This document shows, in pieces, positions 18,104 to 26,104 of a stretch of DNA of 49,874 nt (positions within the stretch are counted from its first letter, which is position 1; each line of letters opens with the position of its first letter). The stretch spans positions 1-49,874 of the forward strand of contig JAKFVC010000269.1 of the NCBI GenBank assembly GCA_021732415.1, read 5' to 3'. The notes beneath the pieces are model-generated. The model saw only the letters and a list, made by a program, of their open reading frames with translations. It ran no database searches and was not told the origin of the DNA. The stretch is from Planctomycetaceae bacterium (GTDB lineage: Bacteria; Planctomycetota; Planctomycetia; Planctomycetales; Planctomycetaceae). The position numbers and the translations under genes were made by a program.

Positions 18104-18169
18104 GTAGCCCGACTCTCCGAGTCGGGAGTATGAAGAACGAAGATTATCCGACTCGGAGAGTCAGGCTAC
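18104..18169. repeat. Dispersed GTAGCCCGACTC repeat, inverted pair
   Basis: Arms 18104-18125 and 18148-18169 are reverse complements with one mismatch (GTAGCCCGACTCTCCGAGTC and its partner), separated by 22 nt. The element sits between two same-strand genes, 50 nt before the SDR start. Short frames reading through it add a spurious N-terminus to the SDR. Confidence 0.8.
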
Positions 18170-18219
18170 AGGCTCGGCAGGAGCCTCGCCCTTATACAAC
18201 TTCAAACCTTAAAGCCATC

Positions 18220-19029
18220 ATGAGCCAACCACCCAAAAGTGAACCGACCGTTTCTCAATTATTCGACCTCACAGGCAAACGTGCGTTGATCACGGGTTCG
18301 ACCGGCTATCTCGGCAGCGCGATGTCACGTGCCTTAGCCGAAGCCGGCGCCAGTGTCATCGCGACCAGCCGTGAACTCGACAAGGCCCAGGCGGTAGCCG
18401 CGGCCCTGCCCAGCCCGCACGGAGCCAAACACATCGGCGCGGCGCTGGACCAAATGACGCCTGACCTGCTGGACGAACAATTCGAGAAGATCGTCGAACA
18501 GGCCGGTCCAATCGATATTCTGATCAACAACGGCCACGCCGCCGAGCCCGCAGACTGGACCAACATCACGGCCGAACAATTTAGTACTCAACTGACCAAT
18601 TCGACCGGCTATTTTATACTAGCCCGGCTGCTTCGAAATCACGCTGTCGAACGCAAAAGTCCGGCCAGCATCGTGATGCTAGGTTCAATGTATGGCGTGG
18701 TGGGTTCTTATCCTGAGGCCTACGAAGGGGTCTGTGCAGCGAGCTCGGTGGCCTACCATGCGTTGAAGGGTGGCATCGTCCACATGACGCGGCATTTGGG
18801 CGTCTACTGGGCCAAGGATCAAGTGCGAGTGAACTGCCTCAGTCCCGGCCCGTTTCCGCCGGAAAGAATATCCCCGACATTAGTCGAACGCTTGAGCGCC
18901 AAGAGTCCAATGGGCCGCATGGGAATTCCGGCGGAATTGAAGGGTTCTGTCGTGTTCCTGGCAAGCAACGCCAGCAGCTACATGACCGGTCAGAACCTGA
19001 TTATTGACGGCGGATGGACTGCGTGGTGA
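18220..19029 (+). CDS. SDR family oxidoreductase
   Basis: This 269-residue short-chain dehydrogenase shows TGSTGYLG (cofactor-binding Gly motif, about residues 24-31), LINNGHA, catalytic Ser in LGSMYG, and YHALK as the YxxxK pair. It ends SYMTGQNLIIDGGWTAW, a full-length C-terminus. The Ser-to-Tyr spacing contains an extra segment (SYPEAYEGVCAASSV) seen in some sugar/gluconate 5-dehydrogenase-like SDRs. I start at ATG 18220, because the 30 codons before it are translation of the palindromic repeat. It is last in the 14.6-19 kb run and probably oxidises or reduces an intermediate of the same pathway. Confidence 0.87.
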   Translation: MSQPPKSEPTVSQLFDLTGKRALITGSTGYLGSAMSRALAEAGASVIATSRELDKAQAVAAALPSPHGAKHIGAALDQMTPDLLDEQFEKIVEQAGPIDILINNGHAAEPADWTNITAEQFSTQLTNSTGYFILARLLRNHAVERKSPASIVMLGSMYGVVGSYPEAYEGVCAASSVAYHALKGGIVHMTRHLGVYWAKDQVRVNCLSPGPFPPERISPTLVERLSAKSPMGRMGIPAELKGSVVFLASNASSYMTGQNLIIDGGWTAW

Positions 19030-19088
19030 TGAACGGTTTCATCTAACTAATTCGAGCGAAACGACAGCAGGATTCAAGAAGACATTGA

Positions 19089-19174
19089 TCTCACGCAAAG
19101 GCGCCAAGGCGCAAAGAGGAACTCCTGAGTTTCTACCCTGTCTCCTCTTTGCACCTTGGCGCCTTTGCGTGAGA
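19089..19174. terminator. 32-bp hairpin between convergent genes
   Basis: TCTCACGCAAAGGCGCCAAG and onward (19089-19120) pairs with 19143-19174 over 32 nt with about one mismatch and a 22-nt loop. It lies between the SDR stop and the convergent aminotransferase stop, a good position for a bidirectional terminator. The sequence type also occurs as a dispersed repeat in bacteria. Confidence 0.65.
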
Positions 19175-19217
19175 CATTCTCTATTTCCACGCGTGCCGCC
19201 AGTTACGAACGAGATAA

Positions 19218-20183
19218 TCAGTTAGTCGCTGCCGCCTTTTCGGTGCGACGCTTAGCACTCGCTCGCATCTGACCTTCAATGTCGATCCCAACCAGTTCAC
19301 TCCACGCGGCGATCAACTTCTTCCAGATCGGTCCGGGTCGGCCATCGCCAATCGGCAAGCCATTAATCTTCGTCACCGGCATCAGGCAATACGGCGTCGT
19401 CGCGGTGAAAGCTTCATCGGCGTTGATGACGTTATGAACTTGAAAATCCTTCACGACGAAGGGAATCCCCAGCTTCGCGGCCAACTCCATCACCGTTTGC
19501 CGGCTGATTCCGGGCAATGTGTTAGTGAGGCTCGGCGAGACGATCGTCCCCTGCTCCACGATTAAGAAATTCGCCCCGCCGGTTTCGGTCACATTACCTG
19601 CCAAATCCAGCAACAACGCGGAGGCATCCGGATCGACCAATTGCGCTTCCTTGTCCGCCAAATAATAGTGCATGCGGCTGCGATACTTCATCTTGGGATC
19701 GTAGCACTGCGGTGGCACATGGCGAATCGACGGCGTGACAAGATGTGCCCCCGTATCGAGCTTCGGCGCCCACAATTCAAACGGCATCGGGAAGGTGTGA
19801 GCACACACGGTAGGGGTCAGTCGAGCTGACCGCCCCGCGGATCCCGCATAGACCGGAAATTCTCCCGCCGTCACGAAGTGAATGAGCCCCAGTTCATCCT
19901 CGGGATCAACCAGCTTCGCGTTATTCGCCACCAGTTCGCGAGACACGCTGGCCAGTTCGGCCTTCGTCATGCCGATGTCCATGCGCGTGTACTTGAGCGA
20001 ACGAAACAGTCGATCCATATGGTCATCAAGCCGATATGGAACAAGTCGAAAGGTCCGCGTCATCTCAGTGACTGTCGCACCCAGGACGATGCCCGCATCA
20101 AAGATCGCCAGATGCGCCTGCGACGCCGGCACCAGTTGGCCCCGCAGATAGACGAGTGGTTCTGTCACGCCAGGTTGAGGCAT
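19218..20183 (-). CDS. Fold-type IV (branched-chain-like) aminotransferase
   Basis: This 321-residue PLP enzyme belongs to the class IV aminotransferase family (BCAT, D-amino-acid transaminase, aminodeoxychorismate lyase). Seen: VYLRGQLVPASQAHLAIFDAG at the N-terminus, the probable Schiff-base Lys166 in PKMKYRSR, and Glu200 in GNVTETGGANFLIV contacting the cofactor pyridine N. LPGISRQTV (phosphate-binding side) follows, with DEAFTATTP after it. Members cannot be separated by sequence inspection alone. It is the last gene of a tight minus-strand operon, 2 nt after the glycosidase-like gene; ilvD lies divergently upstream of that operon, which makes a branched-chain role possible but not shown. 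Confidence 0.83.
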   Translation of the reverse strand: MPQPGVTEPLVYLRGQLVPASQAHLAIFDAGIVLGATVTEMTRTFRLVPYRLDDHMDRLFRSLKYTRMDIGMTKAELASVSRELVANNAKLVDPEDELGLIHFVTAGEFPVYAGSAGRSARLTPTVCAHTFPMPFELWAPKLDTGAHLVTPSIRHVPPQCYDPKMKYRSRMHYYLADKEAQLVDPDASALLLDLAGNVTETGGANFLIVEQGTIVSPSLTNTLPGISRQTVMELAAKLGIPFVVKDFQVHNVINADEAFTATTPYCLMPVTKINGLPIGDGRPGPIWKKLIAAWSELVGIDIEGQMRASAKRRTEKAAATN

Positions 20184-20185
20184 AG

Positions 20186-22573
20186 TTATTCGGCTTCCAG
20201 TTCCTTCTTGAGAGGTCGATATCCATATTCATTGATGATCGCAATCACGCCGCGATCACTGTCGCTACGGGCCACTGCGGCGAGCGCATTGAGCCCGGAA
20301 TTCAGAGATTCGACCGCCTTCTCCAATTCGCTCGCCTGCGCCTCACTGTCACCACTCGCTTTGGCAATGTTGGCCTTCAGGAGGGCGATCACACATCCCA
20401 GATATTCACCGCCACATTCGAAACGTCGAGCCAGATACAGGCTGAATTCGCGATTGCCTTCCCGGGCTCGGGTGTTGACCCGGTACATCTCGTTCATTGC
20501 GGAATAATATAATTCTTGTGCTTTGCCGAATGATTCTGGGATTTTAGGGTTTTTCATGTCATAAAATCCCCGGAGCATACTGCCGTGAACAGCATTCATG
20601 GCCGCATTCTCCAACAGAGTTGTGGCTTCTTCAATCTGTTCGAAAGCCTTCGAAGTGCGTTCGGCACTGGCTTCACCAAGCGTTGGAGTGAGCATGTCAA
20701 ACAAGGCCTGTTTGATTGTCAATTCGGGCTGGAAGCTCGCCCGGCTGAGATAGTAGGCATTGAAATCCATGTCTCCGATCTCACGACAACTGAGCTCAAA
20801 GCCGCTCCATCCATCTGTCTGCGATTCGTCGATCAGTTTTTTCCAAGACGAACAGAACATCACAGGCAACACGCCTGACATATCATTGGGCGGCGTTAAG
20901 ATCAGATTGCAAGAGATCGTTTTCGACGGCGCCAACTTCATGAGCTGGCACTTCTCTGCAGAACGGCGCGCATTGACCTCGATAGCAAACGACACCTCAG
21001 TCCCAGCGGGAACAGTTTTGTCGAGTATCGGAAATCCGCTGGGACGAACCTCGTCCAATGTGAACTTAACGGTGCGGTTATCCGGCAAAATGCCCAGATC
21101 TTTCTCCGCGACAAGACGACTAAATAACTCCAAGCCTGCCTGCTCGAGTGACAAATCGTCCCATTGATGAAGCTTGGAACGGAATGCATCGCGGACTTCC
21201 AGCGAGACGAACTCCACGCTCGGATAAGTTTGCAGGTAGGCTCGAATTTGCGTCTTCGCAAGTTCTAACACGACCGGATCAACCTGTCGCGGAGCTTCCG
21301 TATCAAGATAAATACGTTGACTAATAGGTGGCTTCGAATCCGGCTTGGCGAGAACGTTCTCGGGCAATATGCCGCCAAATGCGGTCGGAAAGTTGAGTGG
21401 TCGAATCGCAATGCCCGCACTCATCCCCAATTTTTTGGCGGTACTGAATATCGTTCTGGCTTGTTGAGTTGCAGCGGCAACGCGATCGGTGTAGTCCTGT
21501 TTTCCAAAAAATTCCGGATTCTCAAAAAACTTGGCGCCACGAAACACAGTGCGTCCGGCAGTGTCACCATCGACTGCAATCGAGGTATCCGGTAACCGAA
21601 ATCCGGTCTCTTTTTTTACTCCTTTGAACTCAAAGTCAACATAGGGGTCCCAGGCTTCAAATGGGAGTACCAAACGATTGAACTTCAATTTTGCCAGTTG
21701 TTTGATCAATTGCTCATGTTCAGACAATCGCCAGGAAACGCGTCCGATGAGCGCCCGACTGGAAGTTTTCCACGTCCGCGAACGAAGGGTCGGTTCGAGG
21801 AGCAGATCGATCCCCTCCAGCTTGAGCATTTGTGGCTCTGCGGGATACATATCTCCGTAGAGCGCATACCGAATCCCGAAGTGATGGCCAAGTTCATAGA
21901 CGGCCCATAAAGTCGCGACGGGCGAGCCACCGCCTGCTACTAGCGCCGGGCGGTCTCCCAGCTTGATGCTGCGGACGAGATGCCCCTGATCCGAGAGTTT
22001 CGGCCAGGTCGCAGCAAGCGGCTGGAGAGCCGGATTGGTTGTCGGACTGCCAATCAAAATCAACGAGCCTGCTTCCACCGGGACCTGTTCACTAACTTTC
22101 ACCTCTGCGTCGAACAACTTCTTGAATTGAACGGCAACTTCCGAGGCGGCGAACCGCTCGAGCTCGGTGGCTTTGGGGCCGACGACGACATCGACCTTGG
22201 AGCCAGCAATCGCCTGTCCAGACAGCAGGATGCCAATCACGAGCGTCAGAGACACGACGTGGCCACCGGTCCGGGGCCTTACGGCACCCGGCTCACCTAA
22301 ATTCTTTACGCCACGCCGTGGAGGATCTTTGTCACGGACTTTCGAAAAGAATCCCACTCGATCTGTGATTCGAGTCGATGGGAGGGTGAGGCTCCCGCCG
22401 AACCGGATCGTCTGGCGAGGATCGATCGACGCTTGCGGTTCGGCGGGAGCCTCACCCTCCCATGACGTCGAAATATCATTCAACCTCCGCCCTGACGGGA
22501 CGGGGCTCACCGGGGCAGATTTTGCTTTGCTTCGGCCGAAGAACTGCATCGACGTTCGATTGAATCGACTCAT
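20186..22573 (-). CDS. Large exported glycosidase-like protein (GH67 N-domain-like)
   Basis: This protein is 795 residues from the ATG at 22573. After a long Ser/Pro/Arg-rich leader, a signal-like hydrophobic stretch (VVSLTLVIGILLSGQAIAG, about 106-124) precedes VDVVVGPKATELERFAASEVAVQF. That sequence, with LILIGSPTTNPAL and VYELGHHFGIRYALYGD, matches the N-terminal alpha/beta domain found before GH67/GH20-type barrels. A barrel-like middle and a helical C-terminus (about 640-795) follow; no catalytic pair can be assigned. AGAGGAGG precedes ATG 22573, supporting that start, but a GEAPAEP palindrome occupies residues 37-65. The alternative is GTG at 22255 (689 residues), directly before the signal peptide. 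It is 2 nt from both operon neighbours. Confidence 0.65.
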   Translation of the reverse strand: MSRFNRTSMQFFGRSKAKSAPVSPVPSGRRLNDISTSWEGEAPAEPQASIDPRQTIRFGGSLTLPSTRITDRVGFFSKVRDKDPPRRGVKNLGEPGAVRPRTGGHVVSLTLVIGILLSGQAIAGSKVDVVVGPKATELERFAASEVAVQFKKLFDAEVKVSEQVPVEAGSLILIGSPTTNPALQPLAATWPKLSDQGHLVRSIKLGDRPALVAGGGSPVATLWAVYELGHHFGIRYALYGDMYPAEPQMLKLEGIDLLLEPTLRSRTWKTSSRALIGRVSWRLSEHEQLIKQLAKLKFNRLVLPFEAWDPYVDFEFKGVKKETGFRLPDTSIAVDGDTAGRTVFRGAKFFENPEFFGKQDYTDRVAAATQQARTIFSTAKKLGMSAGIAIRPLNFPTAFGGILPENVLAKPDSKPPISQRIYLDTEAPRQVDPVVLELAKTQIRAYLQTYPSVEFVSLEVRDAFRSKLHQWDDLSLEQAGLELFSRLVAEKDLGILPDNRTVKFTLDEVRPSGFPILDKTVPAGTEVSFAIEVNARRSAEKCQLMKLAPSKTISCNLILTPPNDMSGVLPVMFCSSWKKLIDESQTDGWSGFELSCREIGDMDFNAYYLSRASFQPELTIKQALFDMLTPTLGEASAERTSKAFEQIEEATTLLENAAMNAVHGSMLRGFYDMKNPKIPESFGKAQELYYSAMNEMYRVNTRAREGNREFSLYLARRFECGGEYLGCVIALLKANIAKASGDSEAQASELEKAVESLNSGLNALAAVARSDSDRGVIAIINEYGYRPLKKELEAE
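22379..22462. repeat. GEAPAEP-type palindrome inside a coding frame
   Basis: Perfect 26-nt inverted arms, 22379-22404 and 22437-22462 (TGGGAGGGTGAGGCTCCCGC and onward), are separated by 32 nt. Read in the minus frame it gives WEGEAPAEP, a peptide known from dispersed planctomycete repeats. It falls in frame within the leader of the glycosidase-like gene. Confidence 0.85.
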
Positions 22574-22575
22574 GA

Positions 22576-24051
22576 TTACTTCGCCTCCTCTGAAATGCAG
22601 TAGAGGTGTTCGCGGGTGCGAATAAAGATCCGGCCGTCGGCGATCGCGGGGGTCGCTACGCAGGACTCGCCCATATCGTTCTTCGCCAGGACGTTTAACT
22701 TTGGTCCTTGCTCCAGAACGACCACGAAACCATTTTCTCCGACGACGTAAATCTTCCCGTCACCGGCCACGGGTGACGCGTAGTAATCGCCGATATTCTT
22801 AATGCGGGCCAGTTCCCAGTTGGACTTGCCCGTTTTGATATCGAAGGAACTGGACAAGCCCCCCTTCTTCACCACGAACAGCTCATCGCCAACTACGAGC
22901 GGCGAGACTAGATTCGAGGCCGGGACTTTCAACTTGTATTGATTCAACCACAGCACGTTCGTCGCAGTCACATTGCCGGTTCCTCCGCCTTTGACCGCTT
23001 GAATGTTAGAACCGCCGCCAACCTGGTTCTGGCTCGATTGGAACGCCGTGTCGAGTTCATCCTCTTCGATTACGCCGTTGTGGTCTTTGTCCGACAGGTC
23101 AAATCGCTTCCAGAATTCCTTGGGCAATTCCGCTCGTTCCAGCTTGCCGTTCTGGTCAGTATCGAGCCACTCGAGCAAGGCAAATTTCAGCGTCCGTTTT
23201 TCATCCCCATAGCTCTGATTGGCCAGATAGATCACCCCGTCGCGCACCACTGGCGACGTCATGATCGTTCGCAACAAGGTGTTACAAGTCCAGCGTTCCT
23301 TACCTGTCTCGGGGTCATATCCCTTAAGCATTCCCGTGCCAGCCACAACGAGATCGGTTTGGCCGTTGGCTTCGCAGATGACGGGAATCGCATAGCCGCC
23401 CAGCATTTCGGGGCGTTCGGTCTTCCAGCGTTCGGCACCCGTCGACGAATCAAACGCATACAGGACAGGATTGAGATCGTCATCCTGGTTGAAGATGACC
23501 GTGTTGCGATACACGATCGGCGACGAGGCGGCCCCCCAATCCATCAGATAGGCGGGCTGCGGCACTGGTTTTTGCCAGGCCGTTTTGCCATCCGCCACAT
23601 TCAGGGCCAGCATCCCCAAGGTGCTGAAATAGACATACACCCGGTTGCCATCAGTGGCCGGCGTCGAGGAAGCCTGACTATTCGGCGGCGTAATACGCGG
23701 CAGTTTGCCCGTGTCGAATTCACGCGACCACACGGGCTTGCCAGTGGCTGCTTCGAAGCACAGCACACTGAATTTGTCCGGCGCGGTCATCGCCGTCACA
23801 AACACCCTGCCACCGGCGATGATCGGACAGGCCACGCTGTCGCCCAGTTTGACCGACCATTTCACCTTATCAGTGGTGGAGAACTCGACAGGTAAGGGAT
23901 ATTTTCCCGGCGCGACACCGCTGGCATTGGGGCCACGGAACTGGCGCCAATCTTCCGCTCTTAATTGAGCCGGCAGGGTTAATCCTGCCAACAAGAAGGT
24001 CCAGAGCAGGACCTCTGAAAAACCGTGTCTTTGAGTTCGGCTTCCACGCAT
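22576..24051 (-). CDS. PQQ-like beta-propeller protein with inserted EF-hands
   Basis: This 491-residue exported protein has a signal-like N-terminus (EVLLWTFLLAGLTLPAQLRA), then DWRQFRGPNASGVAP, the opening of planctomycete PQQ-like propellers. Repeats carrying the blade motif (FEAATGKPVWS, FDSSTGAERWK, YDPETGKERWT, FDIKTGKSNWE) follow. Between blades, at about residues 290-340, lie two EF-hand loops, DTDQNGKLERAE and DKDHNGVIEEDE, so it probably binds calcium. It is not a proven quinoprotein; the fold is often structural. I start at ATG 24051 with AGGGAT upstream, because the longer frame adds 102 residues that overlap the symporter gene. Second gene of the operon; stop is 2 nt before the next ATG. 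Confidence 0.85.
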   Translation of the reverse strand: MRGSRTQRHGFSEVLLWTFLLAGLTLPAQLRAEDWRQFRGPNASGVAPGKYPLPVEFSTTDKVKWSVKLGDSVACPIIAGGRVFVTAMTAPDKFSVLCFEAATGKPVWSREFDTGKLPRITPPNSQASSTPATDGNRVYVYFSTLGMLALNVADGKTAWQKPVPQPAYLMDWGAASSPIVYRNTVIFNQDDDLNPVLYAFDSSTGAERWKTERPEMLGGYAIPVICEANGQTDLVVAGTGMLKGYDPETGKERWTCNTLLRTIMTSPVVRDGVIYLANQSYGDEKRTLKFALLEWLDTDQNGKLERAELPKEFWKRFDLSDKDHNGVIEEDELDTAFQSSQNQVGGGSNIQAVKGGGTGNVTATNVLWLNQYKLKVPASNLVSPLVVGDELFVVKKGGLSSSFDIKTGKSNWELARIKNIGDYYASPVAGDGKIYVVGENGFVVVLEQGPKLNVLAKNDMGESCVATPAIADGRIFIRTREHLYCISEEAK

Positions 24052-24132
24052 GTCAGTATCCCTGTGTGTGTGAAATCGAGCGCCGAGCTGATTGGTCATC
24101 CTAGTCTGCGTGTGGCGAGCACGCAATTCGTT

Positions 24133-24167
24133 GAGTGTCGTTGACCACTCGGTGTTCAACGACACTC
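24133..24167 (-). promoter_or_regulatory. Intra-operon hairpin after the symporter stop
   Basis: GAGTGTCGTTGA (24133-24144) and TCAACGACACTC (24156-24167) form a perfect 12-bp stem with an 11-nt loop, 3 nt after the symporter stop and about 80 nt before the propeller start. No T-tract follows on the transcribed strand, so partial attenuation or mRNA processing between the genes is likelier than full termination. Confidence 0.5.
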
Positions 24168-24170
24168 TTG

Positions 24171-25781
24171 TCAATCGGTTCGTTCGGGTCCTTTGACGAT
24201 TGCGAACCAGGTGTATCCCTGACCGGCATGAGGCCCCCCTTTTTCCACCAGGAGACTCAGGATCAACGCCGTGCCGACTGACGTCAGCCACGGTACGGCG
24301 ATTGCCAGAAACACGGTCGGGCCCTTCGGTGCGTCGAAGATTTCCTGATACCAGCACCAGACGATGGCCACCGACAAGCCAGTCAACGCGCCGGGGACAG
24401 CAGACCGAGCCGTGGAGCGGGGCATAAACATCCCAATAAAGAACAAAGCGGAAAGGGGCCCCACAAATAAATTGAAGAACCGTGGCATCAGGCTGATCAG
24501 CGTGCCCTCTTTCAATCGGGACGCCATTTCTGCCACCAGGCAGGCGTTGGCGGTCACGATCACCGTGACCACGATCGTCGTCAAGCGGGCAAACGTCAGC
24601 TCACTGACAATCCGTGGCCGGCCTTGACGTAATCGGGGTACGATATCGTTTGTGGCTACGGCGGTGATGGAATTCACCCCCGATTCCAACGTCTGCATGG
24701 CATCGCAAATGAAAGCGGCGATGATCAAGCCCGCACAGCCCACAGGAAGCTGGTGCCCCAGAAAATGAGGGAACAATTTGTCGGCTTGCCCGGTGGCCGT
24801 CCAGCCGGCAGGCATCAGTTCGCTGTGTCGCAGATAGAAGGCCAACAGGGCTAACCCCGCCGTCGCAAGCAGTGCTGCCATCAACAAATCCACGGCGACA
24901 TTAATTAGGTAGCTGCGACGAGCGGCCTTCTGCGACGAGGTCGAAAAATAGCGTTGCAGAACAACCTGGTCTGAACCGTGTGTGCAAACCGTCCAGAAAA
25001 AGTTGTTGACGATCATCCAGACGATCGTCACTCGAACCGTGAGATCAAAACTGATGAGTGGTGGCGACACATGATCCGGAGCATGCTTGGCCGCCGTCGC
25101 CCACCAGTCGAGCGGGCCGGTCTGGTCGACAAACATCACGTAGAAGATCACCATCAGGACCCCCGTGAGCAGCAACAAACACTGCAACACGTCGGTCCAG
25201 ATCATCGCCTGGATCCCGCCGACCGAAGTATAGATGGCCGCCCCGATCCCCACCGCTACGATCCACCAGTAGATATCGTTCCCGGGCAACACGGTGAAAT
25301 CATCCCCCTTCACGCGATCGAGAGCCATGGACGCGGCATACACCACCATGCTCATCCAGCCGAGTCTTAACAGGATGAACAGAAACGCTCCCAGCAATCG
25401 CACGCCATAGTTGAACCGGCGTTCGAGGTATTCATAGGCGCTCGTGACTCTCAAGCGCATAAAAAATGGAATCCAGAGAAAGAACACGACCGTCATGCTG
25501 AACGGAATGGCCAGATATCCGATGAACAGCCCAATGCCGTGCTTGATCATTTCGCCCGGTGAGCCCAGGTACGACAGCGTGGAAAACAGGGTCGCGAGAA
25601 TGCTTAAGCCAACAGCAAACCACGGCATGCGGCGACTGCCGATGAAGAAGTCGTCCGTCGTTTCCTGCTTGCGCCCGAACCAGACTGCAATGCCAAATGT
25701 CGATAGCATGTACAGGACAATGACGGCATAGTCGAGCATCCCCAGCCCGCTATCGGTCGTCAGTGAGGTTTCGGGCACCAT
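24171..25781 (-). CDS. Sodium:solute symporter (SSS family)
   Basis: This 536-residue polytopic Na+-coupled symporter starts DYAVIVLYMLSTFGIAVWFG. The family region FFIGSRRMPWFAVGLSILATLFSTLSYLGSPGE contains the Ser/Thr residues usually near the Na+ site. It has about 13 hydrophobic segments, including GGIQAMIWTDVLQCLLLL and a C-terminal SALFFIGMFMPRSTARSA. Substrates in this family include sugars, sialic acid, amino acids and vitamins; which applies is unclear. The start at 25781 has GAGGAGG 4 nt upstream; an in-frame ATG at 25880 is rejected because it adds a charged leader ahead of that ribosome site. First gene of the minus-strand operon, divergent from ilvD. Confidence 0.88.
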   Translation of the reverse strand: MVPETSLTTDSGLGMLDYAVIVLYMLSTFGIAVWFGRKQETTDDFFIGSRRMPWFAVGLSILATLFSTLSYLGSPGEMIKHGIGLFIGYLAIPFSMTVVFFLWIPFFMRLRVTSAYEYLERRFNYGVRLLGAFLFILLRLGWMSMVVYAASMALDRVKGDDFTVLPGNDIYWWIVAVGIGAAIYTSVGGIQAMIWTDVLQCLLLLTGVLMVIFYVMFVDQTGPLDWWATAAKHAPDHVSPPLISFDLTVRVTIVWMIVNNFFWTVCTHGSDQVVLQRYFSTSSQKAARRSYLINVAVDLLMAALLATAGLALLAFYLRHSELMPAGWTATGQADKLFPHFLGHQLPVGCAGLIIAAFICDAMQTLESGVNSITAVATNDIVPRLRQGRPRIVSELTFARLTTIVVTVIVTANACLVAEMASRLKEGTLISLMPRFFNLFVGPLSALFFIGMFMPRSTARSAVPGALTGLSVAIVWCWYQEIFDAPKGPTVFLAIAVPWLTSVGTALILSLLVEKGGPHAGQGYTWFAIVKGPERTD

Positions 25782-26104
25782 AGAGCCTCCTCGTCGATGA
25801 GATGACCGATCATGTTCCGCGAGCGCGCGAGTCACAACCTGTGTCCGCAACCCGGCGGAACGTCTGAGCCATTGGAACATGCCACCCGCGTGCTTTGCAA
25901 GTCGGTAGGACCGTTCGACAGCAGATCATCGGCAAATCATCCGCCAACTACCATCCGGGATTGGAATTCGACGCATCAGACGACATAATCATCGATCCGC
26001 GGATCTCGCCGACCGTGAATTGGTACGATCCATTTGAATCAACTTGACGTTTGCCTCGCGGCGAACTTTTTCACCACTTTCCATTAGCCCCACTCGACAG
26101 ACTT
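25782..26104. other. Divergent intergenic region
   Basis: These 323 bp between the symporter operon and ilvD should contain both promoters. Apart from the symporter ribosome site, I see no convincing operator, riboswitch fold or leader peptide. In particular no branched-chain attenuator-like leader is evident before ilvD. Confidence 0.4.
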
